A DNA stretch of 64,000 bases from Sialis fuliginosa (GCA_961205875.1 OY540814.1:28712151-28776150); one strand, 5' to 3'; shown: positions 44,138 through 56,380, counted from the stretch's first letter. The notes: generated by a model not told the origin, from the sequence alone. Numbers and translations: made by a program.

Positions 44138-44640
44138 CGTACGTTAAAAATTTGAAATATTAAACCACATAAAAATAAATTAATAATTATGATAGCTGTC
44201 ATATTATGACGTAAAAAAAGCATAAATTGTTCAAATTAAAACAGTAACATAGTTATTGGGGGGGTGGGGGGGAAGCTCTTGTATGAAATATAAATGAAAG
44301 TCGAAAAAAAAAATTTCGTACATTAAAAATTTGAAATTTGAAAAATTAAACCACATAAAAATAAATTAATAATTATGATAGCTGTCATATTATGACGCAA
44401 GAAAAGCATAAATTGTTCAAATTGAAACAGGGGGGGAAGCTCCTGTATGAAATATAAATGAAAGTCGAAAAAAAAAAATTTCGTACATTAAAAATTTGAA
44501 ATTTGAAAAATTAAACCACATAAAAATAAATTAATAAATATGATAGCTGTCATATTATGACGTAAGAAAAGCATAAATTGTTCAAATTGAAACAGGGGGG
44601 GGGAAGCTCCTGTATGAAATATAAACGAAAGTCGAAAAAA
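44138..44640. repeat. Tandem array, period about 170 bp, three-plus units
   Basis: Units begin near 44138, 44315 and 44482 with 'cgtacattaaaaatttgaaa' and contain 'gatagctgtcatattatgac', 'agcataaattgttcaaatt' and a G run before 'aagctcctgtatgaaatata'. The G run varies between units and in the first is split by a T. Unit identity is otherwise high. Confidence 0.92.
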
Positions 44641-46173
44641 ATTCTAAGTGTAAATTTTCATCTTCCGGACAAATTTCCTCCGACCGTGGTAGAAAACCAT
44701 ACAGGGAAGTGTCTGTCATTGAGACATTGACGGCGTCACACGTCAACCAAGTTCCAACTACCACCACGACGACATGCAGATATTAACAACACGATTATGT
44801 CGACACGCGTGCCCCGTGCATGCAAATGGACCACTTTCTAAGAGCGAAGGTACTTTGATGAACCATTAACAGCTACTACGTCTGCTAGAATATTATAATA
44901 CTCGAGGATTTTATTGCCCGAATATAATGATGGAATGTGGCATCAATTTATTGTCGTGTAATTAAAAGAAGAAGAGTTGAAATTATAGTAGGGATTATGG
45001 CTTTTAATTGATAAATAAAAATATTTTATGAAAAAAAAATAAATAAATTTTTTTATGATTTTTAATGCGTTGGGTTATTTGAGTCATTTTATCAAAATTT
45101 TATTACATATATGTGGAACTTATTTCTACACCTTTTACAATTGTATTTCAGAAAGCGTCAATTGTATTTCAAAATATAGAAATTGTGAGTAATAACTAGA
45201 GGTTGGTTGTTTTTTTTCTGTGAAATAGTTTTTTTTAATCAAAATAGTTGTGAAATAGTTACAATTTTTTTTACAATAATAATTTTTTTTCGATTTAATC
45301 AATAAATTAGTGAAATCAACGTATTAGTAAAAAGTGTCAAATCCGAAATTTTCGAGGACAACATGTTGTTTCTAGATAGATTTTAGAATTAATAAAAAAA
45401 TTAAACAAATAAATATGTAAAAACGCAACATAAATATTTGTATAATAGACAAAATGTATTTATAAAAATATATAAAACTAAAAAAATGCCTATTTTGAAG
45501 ATGTTTTTTATAAAACAATAAGTTATAATTTGTGGTATGATATGGAAAAAACGCATTTGAAACAATAAAATACAGAAATAAATAAATAATTATGATCGAA
45601 ATTTAATCAAAATTCCAATAATCTCTCACAACATACCCATTTCTCCCAAAGCACACACTAATCTATAATAACAACGTACATGTAATCTGAGTTCAATATC
45701 TCATTGGCGTATCAACACAAACACCGCCGGGGGGGCACCAAGGTGTACGTCTGCACAACACGGGGCTAGAGCTGTCAGTAGGCGGGAGGGGGGGGGAGGG
45801 GGGGTAGACAACCGAACACTGGGGTCGCGATGGAGAGAGCTCTAGCAGTCAGCTCTAATCGATGCAGTAATCCATCACAGGTTGAGCTGTCCGGGGGTGT
45901 GGGCCCCGTCTCTTCTAATACGCCATGCCGTGGAACAACCTACCCCCCCCCCCCCCTCTCAGTAACGATGCACCCCCGCGTAATACTTATGTATTGGTCA
46001 GGGTAAGATGATACACGGGTATTAAAGAAGGGTGCGTGTGTGTGGAATTAGTTTTTGTAGGTGAAGATTAGACGAGGGATAAAATATTTATTTAATTTGT
46101 ATAAAATATATTTGATTGAACTTATTGTTAGTTTGTTTTATTAAATTTGGGTAGTTTTGTTATTTAATAGTAC
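44641..46173. other. Unassigned stretch with G/C-tract island
   Basis: 44660-44900 has moderate G+C. 45185-45365 has 'agaggttggttgtttttttt' and 'gtgaaatagtt' words like a worn TAGAGATTGG-family copy. 45715-45975 is a G+C-rich island with several G runs and a 14-base C run (45943-45956). No gene is supported. Confidence 0.4.
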
Positions 46174-46560
46174 CAGTGGAGGAGATAGGGGGGGGGGGAG
46201 GATCAAGGGAATCAATCCCCCCATGAGTCTACTTCATGATACATTTTTTTAAACTCTTCTAGTATGAACAAAATCAACTTTTTTTAAAATGCAATAGTTA
46301 GTACGAAAAGAGTCTAATAGAATTTTATTTTCAGCTTTTTAGTCGGTTTTAAAAAGGCAAATTAATTTTTTTAACGTTTTTTTAATATTTTTTATTATAC
46401 ATACATGAAATGTACTGTATAATAAAGTATAGTAATCATGAAAAAAATCGAACTCGAGATTTTAACGGAATTACACGTATTGATGGTCCCTAAACCAAAA
46501 ATATGAGATTAAATACTAAGTCATATCTCCCTCCATCGCAAAAAGCTATCTACGTCACTG
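46174..46560. mobile_element. hAT-like MITE, CAGTGGCG family, 8-bp duplication
   Basis: Left 'cagtggaggagata' (two changes from consensus) and right 'tatctacgtcactg'. AATAGTAC flanks both sides (46166-46173 and 46561-46568). The interior is nearly identical to 36196-36582, including 'cgaactcgagattttaacgg'. A G run follows the left end where the other copy has a C run. Confidence 0.95.
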
Positions 46561-46585
46561 AATAGTACTCATTCCTAATAAAGTA

Positions 46586-46915
46586 GGGTTAAGTGAGGTA
46601 AATGCAATATACGGTATCGCGGAATTTATTTTAGACCATTTTAATTTACACAATTATTTACTACATTATATTGTTCAATATTTAACGGTTTAGGCACCGT
46701 ATTGCAAAAGATCGTCACTGCTTATTCCTTATGTTACCTAACGTAACAAAATATGTACTAAAACCTGCAGTAAAAAAACTTATCTATATGAGTTTTTAAA
46801 AAAACACGTAAATCGAATAAGTGGTTCTCGAGTGATACGCGCACTAACAGACAGACAGAGAGACGTTGTGTTTTATAATATGTAATGATGAGAATTACAT
46901 CTACCCCAATTTACC
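46586..46915. mobile_element. TA-flanked MITE, GGGTTAAGTGAGG ends
   Basis: 'gggttaagtgaggtaaatgc' and 'catctaccccaatttaccc' are inverted repeats with TA at 46584-46585 and 46916-46917. The middle (about 46660-46745) recurs inverted at 27735-27855. Related ends are at 11481-11984. Tc1/mariner-like by TA. Confidence 0.75.
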
Positions 46916-46999
46916 CTATGTTAATCCTACCGAAAATAATTGTACGCCATCATCAACAACTGAAAAATTAGTTTTTGTAAATATTTTATCTTATGTCCG

Positions 47000-47302
47000 G
47001 TATCATAAAGGGCCTAGCAAATTTGCTAGCTAGCAAGCACTTTCAAATGAGATATCAAACTTATATGACAGTTCTTTTGGAGTTTGTTGAAGACTTTGAC
47101 TAGTTTCACGTTGTAGGTAAATACCAACGGTATTAAAACAGTGGTGATATTATGAAAATTATTTTGTACGGTGAAAGATGCCAACTGTGTTACAATTAGT
47201 TGAAGTGTCACTGATCTAAATTCCATAGATACTAGTACAGAATTAATACCCCATTTCAAAGTGCTTGCTAGCTAGCAAATTTTGCTAGGTCTTTTATGAT
47301 AC
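47000..47302. mobile_element. Complete MITE with CTAGCTAGCAAGC arms
   Basis: Left 'gtatcataaagggcctagca' and right 'ctaggtcttttatgatac' start inverted repeats of about 50 bp that include 'gctagctagcaagcactttc'. A partial copy is at 8494-8695 and a worn one at 55260-55402. No clear target duplication. A 77-codon frame across it is repeat-derived. Confidence 0.85.
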
Positions 47303-47822
47303 TTGTATAATATGTATTAATTAAATCTAGAATGGTATCGAATAGGTACGATTGTTATAAGTTTGACAATAGATTGATATAGATATTTAACGATATTACA
47401 TAATATTAAAACGCGCTTGAAACCAAATTGAAATTCCTCGGGGTTGATATCGGTCTTTATTAAAGCATCGACATTGTCTACATTATTTGATAATATTAAA
47501 AGAGAAACGTTCGTTCAGATTTCTTAATATTAACATTCTAATGTAACAGCCTGAAGCTATAGCCGCCTTACGTTGTTGTAGAGCTAAAGGTGGATGCTTG
47601 AATTCCTGCCTTATGTAGGAAGAGTTGATTTTACTTGTTATTGCCAGTATATTAAAATTGTAGACATTTTTCAGCGTATACTTTTTATTGGAAAATTTTG
47701 TTAACAGAACTTAAATTGTTTTTATGTACATATATAACTATATACAGGAAGAAAAGTATTTGTTGTTAAAGATCTTTTATGATGCGTATATTTTATTATA
47801 AACATTTTTTACAATTTTTATA
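47303..47822. other. Unassigned stretch
   Basis: No repeat partner or coding signal was noticed. Confidence 0.35.
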
Positions 47823-48465
47823 CAGGATGGGGCAAAAGTACAAAGTTCAACAATTTTTACTTAAAAATTTTTTTTTTTTTTTCAAATAAAATAAAACACC
47901 ATGTACAGGCTGTTTATGTTGCCCATTAAAACATCGAATTTTTTTCAGAACACTCTGTACATAGTTAAACAGTTTGTACATCGTTAAAAATATATAGGGT
48001 GTTCCATTTGAAATAGTTGAGAAAAAAAACTTTGAAGTTCTCATTATTTGAAAAATTAATTTTGAACACCCTGTAGATGGTGGCTCTTAGATATTTAAAC
48101 AAAAGCACCCACCAACCTCCTACAATTAGGTCCATATTTAATTTTATCTTCAAAGCTGCGCTCGCGGAAGTGGTGAATTTTTAAGTGGAGTAATGTAAAA
48201 GTCAATTTTTTTGAAAAAAAAAACCGGACATCAGATGGGGTTAGTATTTTAGATATGAATAAACATCCCAATAGAAGTGTTCAATATGCAAAAATATTCA
48301 GGGCATTCCATTTAAAAAAAATTACCTTAAGCGTGCCACACTTTTTTGTAGCATCCTGTATATTTGAAAATAATTTCTATGTATGCGCATTTACCTACAG
48401 TTTATTTTTTTTATCTTTTATGATCTACAAGCTATCGAACTTCCACGCACTATTGCCCCAGCCTG
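47823..48465. mobile_element. TA-flanked MITE, CAGGATGGGGCAA ends
   Basis: 'caggatggggcaaaagtac' and 'cgcactattgccccagcctg' are inverted repeats, with TA at 47821-47822 and 48466-48467. Internal motifs 'agggtgttccatttgaaa', 'gaacaccctgta' and 'cagggcattccatttaaa' repeat the same theme in both orientations. 643 bp, frames up to 72 codons only. Confidence 0.8.
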
Positions 48466-49034
48466 TATATTAAAAAAAATTAATTAAATAATTGTAAAAA
48501 AATATAACACAAAAATCAGTTTATAATTAATTTTAATTCAGAATTTTCAACCTGAAAAGACAGTTTATAAGCACATTGGTAAATGAGTGATTCGATTAGA
48601 AAATAAAAATAAATAACCCTGTTGAAAATTATAAATTTCAACACAAGATAATAAAACCATATCCATTAAAAATAGAACATAAACTATCAAATTCAACACT
48701 TAAATCTTAACAACGACAATACCATAATCTCAGACATGATATAATATTAATAATTCCAACGTATCTACCCGAAATACCTCGCTTGGGAGTAATGATACCT
48801 CCCTTCACTTGCCATTAAAATTATAACAGCAGTGTCAATCGGACAGTACGTGTTTAAATTGTGTGATGCACTAATAGACTCAAGTCCTTATGCACTCACT
48901 TTGTTAAACGACATCAGAATTAAATTGCACGGGGGATGGTGCAGAATTCAGCGCTCCCCATTGCCTCGTTTTTTAATTGGAACTACTATATCTACGTTTA
49001 ATAAAAATAAATTCAACTTAATTTAATGGCGGTT
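48466..49034. other. Unassigned stretch
   Basis: 48830-49000 is less A/T-rich and carries a 64-codon plus-strand frame (MSIGQYVFKLCDALIDSSPY...) with plausible composition but no domain I recognise. Confidence 0.3.
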
Positions 49035-49250
49035 TTAATTTTTTACTTCCATGTTCTGAAAGAAATGGAAGTATTGTAATACCATCGAAAAATCGTGTCC
49101 GAGAAAATGACAGATTCTGAATGTACTAACTTCAAAACTTAAAAAAAAGTTAATTTCCGCATGGCGGCTGTGCGTGTGTCTGTGTGTCTGGATGTAGATT
49201 TTTTTTCGTTCACGATAACTACTGTAAAAATGCACTGATCTGAATTATTT
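49035..49250. repeat. Two-copy dispersed repeat (partner at 54116-54320)
   Basis: 'ttttacttccatgttctgaa', 'ggaagtattgtaat', 'gttaatttccgcatggcggc', 'gtgtctggatgtaga' and 'atgcactgatctgaattatt' all recur at 54116-54320, mostly inverted and partly rearranged. Confidence 0.75.
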
Positions 49251-50033
49251 TTGGGGAAAATGTTTGTCTCAGTGAGTACTCCAGATCTATTGATTTTGGT
49301 GCTAATCGGATTAGGGGTTTTGGAAATATAATGTATTACATTTTTAAAATTAATAATAATTAAAAAGATAAAATAAATACACTTGTCTGGTATTTAAATA
49401 AACTTACATTGATTTAAGTCTAAAAGAAAAATAATATTGATAGGTTGTATTATTATATATTATATTTTTTTTTTTTAAATGAATTTACCTGATTTTATCT
49501 TGTTTCAAAAGTAATTGATTGACTTTGAATAAAATACAGAACGTATCGACGTAGATATATTAATTATAATAATATAAATAAAATAATAATACGTCAGTTG
49601 AAGCTAATTGTAAGTAACTATAGTGGCGCTGCGCATATTTATCGAACTACCATATTTGCCAAAAAAAAATTTGTTAAAATACGTAAAAATATGTAAATAA
49701 ACTGCAAATTTCCTTACTTCTAGTTATCCGATTTGGTTGAGTATTAATAGGGTTCTATTCTGCAAATAGATGAAGCGAATTCAAAAGGTTTGATGTTAAT
49801 TTATTACGTATTGCGAGCTGTAGTTTGTTGCCGTGGTGTAAAAATGAGTCTAAAACGACAAATTGAACTTTGTTTATATTTTGATGACAGAAAATTAAAA
49901 CCAATCGATATTAAATTAAGTGAATATGGAGACTGCAATGTTCTCATTCAGAAAATGTAAACATATAAGGGGGTTACTGAAGAAATTTAATATATAATGC
50001 TCATTTTATCAAATTTCATACGAAAAAAATAAT
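49251..50033. other. Unassigned A/T-rich stretch
   Basis: No repeat partner was seen; one short reading frame is given separately. Confidence 0.35.
49844..49960 (+). other. Unassigned 38-codon open reading frame
   Basis: ATG in good context (A at -3, A at +4) to TAA, translating as MSLKRQIELCLYFDDRK and ending NVLIQKM. Composition is protein-like, but length, lack of splice sites and lack of homology knowledge leave it unassigned. It could be the remnant of a transposon or host exon. Confidence 0.12.
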
Positions 50034-50250
50034 AGGACGAGAGTAATACCACACTGCAAAGCATGCTTTGGGTGTGCTAATAGTAAAGAATCAATCTTAT
50101 GAAATAAAACTTCATTCGTTTAAAAATTCGTCAATAGAATAATAAGAAATATAAGATTGATAATTTTTATTAAAATTTTAGCAAAGTGCCCCAAATAATG
50201 GGACGAGAGTAATACCACACTGCAAAGCATGCTTTGGGTGTGCTAATAGG
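50034..50250. repeat. 50-bp exact direct repeat flanking 117 bp
   Basis: 50034-50083 and 50201-50250 share 'ggacgagagtaataccacac ... gctttgggtgtgctaatag' without difference that I could see, offset 167 bp. Each unit holds the palindrome CAAAGCATGCTTTG with CACAC/GTGTG around it. The segment between carries 'aatcaatcttat'/'ataagattgat' as an inverted pair. Confidence 0.9.
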
Positions 50251-50737
50251 TTTATAACAGATTAAATTTATGTCAAATGCGATAGTTAATAATAATTGAA
50301 AAAATCCCTTGGGATATTCTTTAAAACAGAACCACAAAATGAACAAAACTAACAAAAAAAATACATAACCAATTGAAAGAAATGCATGATGAGTTTATTT
50401 AAAACACGTCTGTGTGTTTGTGTGTCTGCACATCAAACACAACAATCAAGCGCACAAATCAAACGTCCTGCAAAACAAATTGGTGTGTACAGAAAGACAG
50501 TGGTAGTGGTAGGACTGGTAGGAGCCAGCCGGTGCAAAGTGTGGCGGTGATGAATCCATCGCCCCGCGGCACTCTTTTGTCATCGCGCGCAAGAAGAAGG
50601 TGGCTGTGTGGAAATTGGATGTCACGAGACGGAGGTACCAACACATGTCAAACTGACAAATCAACCAAAAACAAATGAACGGTGGTTCTATAGTGGCGAT
50701 ATACACTCCAGGGAAGGATCGCGTGTAGAAACATCTG
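50251..50737. other. Unassigned stretch with G+C-richer patch
   Basis: 50410-50690 is less A/T-rich and carries overlapping frames on both strands (88 codons plus, 109 codons minus). None has a recognisable domain. No repeat partner is present in the window. Confidence 0.3.
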
Positions 50738-51535
50738 CCAAGTAAATGCACAGTGCTTCCTCGTGCTAAATTCACTAAAACCGATAGTGTTCAGATAAAT
50801 TGCCTGGCATTGGTTAACCATTTAATTTTTATACAAATTTTACTAAAAAATCTTAGTTCTAATTTTTTCTTAAAACGCACCTAAATATTTTTTCATATAT
50901 TTTTAATTTTTTGACAATTTCAATCTAAATCTAAATTTATGCAAATGTCAAAATGACATTTAAAACGTCAAAGTGACATTTAAAACGCCAAAGTGACATT
51001 TAAAACGTCAAAATGACACTTAATATATACAATCAAATATCAATTTAGAAAAACAAAACACGAATTTTTAAAATTAATTTAGATAAATCTTTGTAAGGGA
51101 ATATTTTACAACAAACGTAGTTGACCCATATTATAGGAAATTTAATTCTCTACAAAAAATATTCTATAAAATTTTCTCGTAACATGTGTCGTTCTTGAGA
51201 TATCTTGTAAAAAGAAATATTTTGGGGTGTCACCCCTCCCCCTTACACACGATTTTGATGATTTTGAAATGGGACCGTCCTCAAACCAAACCCAACCATC
51301 CGACCAAGTTTCAATAATATCGGTTCAGTGGTTCATGAGTTATGCGTGTGACAAGGATTCAGGGGACAGACGGACGGACGGACGGACGGACAGACAGACA
51401 GACACGGAACGAAAAGTGTTTGTCTTGACGTGAAACGGATAAATAAATTTAAAATTTTGAAATTGGAGAACTTTTTTTTTGTCTCAATCTGAAACGATCA
51501 CATAGCTTCTCGTATCTTCGATATTGCGAGGAAGC
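50738..51535 (-). mobile_element. gcttcctcg-family element, head-to-tail copy 1
   Basis: 'ccaagtaaatgcacagtgct', the minisatellite (about four units, 50945-51022), 'atcggttcagtggttcatga', a GACG/GACA tract (51364-51403) and 'gatattgcgaggaagc' are the reverse complement of 25200-26015. AAACAT precedes it and AAAACAT follows. The 68-codon frame at 51227 is repeat-derived. Confidence 0.88.
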
Positions 51536-51545
51536 AAAACATCTG

Positions 51546-52166
51546 CCAAGTAAATGCACAGTGCTTCCTCGTGCTAAATTCCCCAAAGGTAGTTAATTAT
51601 TCAACGATTTAAATAAAAATCGATAATGTTGAGATAAATTGCCTGGAATCGGTTAACCATTCAATTTTTATACAATTTTACTAAAAAATATTATTTCGAA
51701 ATTTTTCTCAAGACACACCTGATTATTTTTTCGTATATTTTTAATGTTTTGACAAATGTCAAAATAACATTTAATTTAATATATCCAAGCAAATATCAAT
51801 TTAGAAAAACAAAACACGAATTTTTAAAATAAATTGAGATAAATCTTTGTAAGGGAATATTTTACAACAAACGTTGTAGACCCATATTATAGGAAATTTA
51901 ATGCTCTACAAAAAATATTCTATACAATTTTCTCGCAACATGTGTCGTTCTTAAGATATCTTGAAAAAATAATAATATCGGTTCAGTGGTTCATGAGGGG
52001 ACAGACGGACGGACGGACAGACAGACAGACAGACACGGAACGAAAAGTGTTTGTCTTGACGTGAAACGGAAAGATAAATTTAAAATTTTGAAATCGGAGA
52101 ACATTTTTTTTGTCTCAATCTGAAACGATCACATAGCTTCTCGTATCTTCGATATTGCGAGGAAGC
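51546..52166 (-). mobile_element. gcttcctcg-family element, head-to-tail copy 2, shortened
   Basis: Starts 10 bp after copy 1 ends, in the same orientation, with the same termini. The minisatellite is reduced to about one unit and the 'acttggtcggatggttg' block is missing. AAAACAT lies on both sides, so the three junctions share this word. Confidence 0.88.
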
Positions 52167-53002
52167 AAAACATTGATTATTGTTAGTTACATTCAAACTT
52201 AGATAATATTTTGGAATGAATAAACAAAGTACCGTATAATTAAACATCTTTTATAAAAAGAAACAAACCCCAACTTAAAATTTTTCATTAATAACAGAAA
52301 TTATAGATTTATATTATAGTAACGTTAAAAAATTAAGTGAAAAGTATAGATTTTGACATTAGCTGTGCATGGGCACAAAACTAAAAAAACAAAAACAGTT
52401 TTGTAGAAACGAATAAGCAAATAATGATTGATTAGGAAATAAATAAAATAAAATAATTTTTTTTTTTTTCAAATTCATAATATATTGACATTATTAATAG
52501 TACGGCCCTGTAGTGAAGGAGATGTGTTTGATTATACAGTCGAGGTATGCATGGAAATCTGTCGCTGTTTTTTATATTCTGATACGAGAAGTACACAGAC
52601 GATGAGCCGAAAACAAAAGAAGGTGTCAGAGTGTGGGGTGTTTATTATTCTGCAATCAAGGCGCAACCGAAAGGGGGTTGGGGAGGGGGGGGGGACTTGA
52701 GTGTATTGTTTGTCTGTAAGATGATGTGTGTTTTGTGAAATTTATCTTAATTTTTATTTGTATAAGGATTTCAAAAGATATTAATAATACAGATACATTA
52801 ATGGTTTTGTAAAGTCATCTGATGAAGTTCTTTGATGGCAAAAAATAGAATTAATGTTTTAAAGATCTTTTAATATTCATTTTCTATTGTTTTATTTTCT
52901 AGATAGAAATTTTATACCGAATTATTATTAAAATTTACATACATATATAATATATACTTTACAATAACATCACTCAAAATGCTAAAATATAGTGTATATA
53001 CA
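52167..53002. other. Unassigned stretch
   Basis: A G-rich run near 52673-52694. The 71-codon plus-strand frame 52485-52700 ends in this low-complexity run. No gene is supported. Confidence 0.35.
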
Positions 53003-54115
53003 GGATGATTTACAACTAGTGTAAAAAAGTTTAACAGCAGATCGAGAAAGTAATTTTAAGCAAAAAACCTTATGTGAACCTATGTTCGGAAATTCTTCGT
53101 AAGTGAGCTACAGTCTTTTACCCAAAATTAGTTTTTATTTAATATCTAGAGAACCCATTGTGCTACAGTTATGAAATTTGATACACGGATTGGTATTAAT
53201 AAGTGTTATCGATTTCCAGTATCAAATAATAATAATTTCAAGCAGGGGTGTATGGGGACCCGAGACAGTGTCTAGCCAACTTTCTGAAAAACTGTTTTCT
53301 ACAAAAATTTATTAGATTTTTTTAATTTTCATCATTTTTATGTGATGTCATTACTTACAATTATATATCTGTTTTTTAATAATATAGTTGCACAATAAAA
53401 CTTTTTCCCAAACAATTATATTGCAAATTGGAATTAAACATTGTGGTTTCCTTGTTTGGAAAAATATTTCATTACGTAACCAACCATGATTAAATGTTTC
53501 TAATATGTAAAAAATATGATATCAAATAGAAACAATTATTAATGCTATTATTTTTTTTTGTTCCCTCTAAAAAATCTTTATCAAATTAAGAAACATAATA
53601 ACTTTAACATTATTCGCTTGAATATTAATTATAAAGCCATAAAAATCTATAATGAGCATTTGTTACAAATTTATTGACATTTCTAGCCAATATATTAAAA
53701 AACTTTGAGATCATTAAATTGAAAGTTGAAATAAAAATAAAATCAAAAAGCAATTCAGATCTTTTGTTTAAAGACATAATTTCTTTTTGAACAAAATTTA
53801 TTACTACGGGTGTGTCTGGGGTCTAGAATCACTGGGGACCATTAATTGAACAACCTGCTGTTGAACGCAGTTTCCACCGCGGCGCGGGCGCGAGAGCGGG
53901 TATCGAAGTTGGACAATCACTTTACCAACTTTTAAACATTGCGGTTTTTCTTTTAAAACTTTAAACACTTCCTCGTATTTAATGGTTATATGGACTCGAT
54001 AAACCCTTTTAATACACTATTTTCAGGTTTTCAAAGGATGCCGAAGAATACAGTACATAAGGAAATCTACATTATTTTAGATGCATGCAAATATTTTGTA
54101 TTTCTTATCATTTTT
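53003..54115. other. Transposon-end-like start, then unassigned
   Basis: 'tacaggatgatttacaacta' at about 53000 looks like the ends of CAGGRTG-type insect elements, but I found no inverted partner. 53870-53920 is a G+C-rich patch ('ccgcggcgcgggcgcgagag'). The rest is A/T-rich. Confidence 0.35.
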
Positions 54116-54320
54116 ACTTCCATTCTACATCCAGACACACAGGCACACGCACAGCCGCCATGCGGAAATCAACTTTTCTTTACGTTTTATAGGTAGTACA
54201 ATCAGAATCTGCTCTTATCTCTGATTTTTCGATGATATTACAATACTTCTTTTTACTTCCATTTCTTTCAGAACATGGAAGTAAAAATGCAACGATCTGA
54301 ATTATTTTAGTCCAATTTTT
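54116..54320 (-). repeat. Two-copy dispersed repeat (partner at 49035-49250)
   Basis: 'ttctacatccagacacac', 'agccgccatgcggaaatcaa', 'gatgatattacaatactt' and 'tttctttcagaacatggaag' are the inverse of words at 49035-49250. The last part, 'aaaaatgcaacgatctgaat', is in direct orientation, so the unit was rearranged. Confidence 0.75.
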
Positions 54321-54443
54321 TTTTTTTTTAACTATTAAAGCTTGAAGTAATTGAAGTAACACAGTTAGTAAAGTAATCAATGTTAAATTTCTATCGTCTG
54401 CATTTTTTTTCTAAAAAAAGAATTACATTTATTTCAATTTGAC

Positions 54444-54789
54444 CAGTGGCGTAGATAGCTTTTTGCAAAGGGGGGGGATATGAAATAATGGCTGCGAAAT
54501 AAAAAAATTGTAATTTTGAATTGAATTACCGTTTGTTGTTTTTTTGTTTTGATCATATAAACTGTATTTAGTTAACTTCTTATTACTAAAAAAAAGGGTC
54601 ATACAAAATTGAAAATTACTTAATTACTTTTTTTTTTTTTTTAGTCTTAATTTACTAAATTTTCCCTATTTACTTGTACTATTTTCTTCATACTAGACGA
54701 GTTTAAAAAAAATCTTTAAATTTTCTCATTAAATAAACTCATGGGGGTGATTGATCATCTTAATCCCCCCCCCTCTATCTACGCCACTG
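54444..54789. mobile_element. hAT-like MITE, CAGTGGCG family, 8-bp duplication
   Basis: Perfect 14-bp ends 'cagtggcgtagata' and 'tatctacgccactg'. AATTTGAC flanks both sides (54436-54443 and 54790-54797). Orientation is opposite to 36196 and 46174, and the middle is strongly diverged, so this is an older or different subfamily despite perfect ends. Confidence 0.93.
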
Positions 54790-54797
54790 AATTTGAC

Positions 54798-56100
54798 AAA
54801 AAATCTGAAAAAAACGAATAATAGTAAAAAAAATGCATTTTATCGTAAAATGGAAAATAACGTTGATCGTTAGTAAATAATATTTTTACGTTACGAATTG
54901 AACTCTCATGTTTTTATATACTCGTTATAAGTCCACTTACACACCCACCCACACACGTCTGCATGATGAATGTATGGGCGTTAGTTTTTTTTTTGCATTA
55001 ATTAATGGGTCCAGTTTTTTCCTGTTCTCAATAATTTTTATCATTTATCATTTCAGTAATTATTATTGTTGTTCATCCTGTATAGAACTAAATTAATTTC
55101 GATTCGAATAGATTTAAAGTATTTTCTTTATTAATGTTTTTAATAGAACATAAAATAAATTTGAAATTCATGTTTTTTAATAAGGCAGTGTTCGTATAGT
55201 TTTAGTTACCCTCCTCTCCCCCATTTTCTTATTATTATATTGAAATTACTAACACTCTGAAATGGAGTACTTATTAAACTTATGTGACAGTTTCATGACG
55301 TTTATTGACAGTTTAGTAAAATACAACAATATTAAAATAAAAAGAATTAAAACAAAACATTTCAGAATTATTACTCCGTTCAAAGTGCTTGCAATTTTGG
55401 CAGTTTATTTTTAAATACCGTGCATTCCAATATTAATTAAAAAAAACAAAATTAAATTATTAATTAATATTTACATGTTAAGTAATTAATTAGAAAAAAA
55501 AACTTATGTAGTACCCCCTCCTCTCTCTTACGTAAGGATTTGTAAGATTTTACAGCCGACCCACCCCTCCCTAAAAAAATAAAACCTATGCAATCATTTT
55601 TAAAATATACATAATATATTACATAGGAACATTATATATATTTCGAATCCATAGGAATGTACATAAAACATGATACCATTAAAAACAGATAATATTAAAT
55701 AGAATATTAACTACTCTAAAAAGATAAAATATACCATAGCCCAATCATTCCAACGTTTGACACTGTTAATCATATACAAATATTAATTCGAAATATTGTC
55801 AGTGCATATTTACCTTAATAAATTCATACAGCACATAAAATTTTAACGTTCATTACATTCTGTTGCATTCAAAAAGCAAACAAAACGTTAATACTAATTT
55901 TATCTACACTATTTTGTTTCATATTTTCAATTTTAATCCATTAAATTCTAGCTTTTATAACCGTTTATTAATACGGTGCTATTTGTATTGATGCCAATTA
56001 TTTATTACTAATATCGCCTGTGGTCGAAATACGACCAATATTTTACCTGCCTTAACGGCAACATACGGTTCTATTCTTTAGAAAAACTTGTGCGGGCCGA
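54798..56100. other. Unassigned stretch with worn MITE
   Basis: 55260-55402 ('aaacttatgtgacagtttca', 'ttcaaagtgcttgc') is a diverged copy of the 47000 element. The remainder is A/T-rich with no assignable content. Confidence 0.45.
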
Positions 56101-56380
56101 AAGAAATTTTTTTACTCGAAAACTATACACTTTTAAAAAAAATCATAAAATAAAAAAAGTACTTAGAACTAAGCAAGGATTCTCGGAGAATTGTTTTTAA
56201 AATTTATTGTTTTTTATATGCAACTTTATTATAAAGAAAAAAATTCGGAAATTTTGAAAAAAAAATTGAATTACATATTAAAAAAAAAATTGTGAGAATC
56301 TTTACATAAATCTAAGTACTTTTTACCTCTTGCAATTACTTATAAAAATTAGTAGGTAATTTTCGAATAAAAATTTATGG
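56101..56380. repeat. Imperfect inverted repeat, family shared with 59395-59680
   Basis: 'tttactcgaaaactat', 'aagtacttagaactaagcaa' and 'ggattctcggagaat' return in inverse form ('gagaatctttacataaatct', 'aagtactttttacctc', 'aattttcgaataaa'). The same order is seen at 59395-59680. Foldback class, diverged. Confidence 0.65.

Noticed and set aside
50446-50775. 109-codon minus-strand frame overlapping 88- and 61-codon frames
   Set aside because: Three overlapping frames on both strands reflect fewer stop codons in a G+C-rich patch; no domain and it extends into a mobile element.
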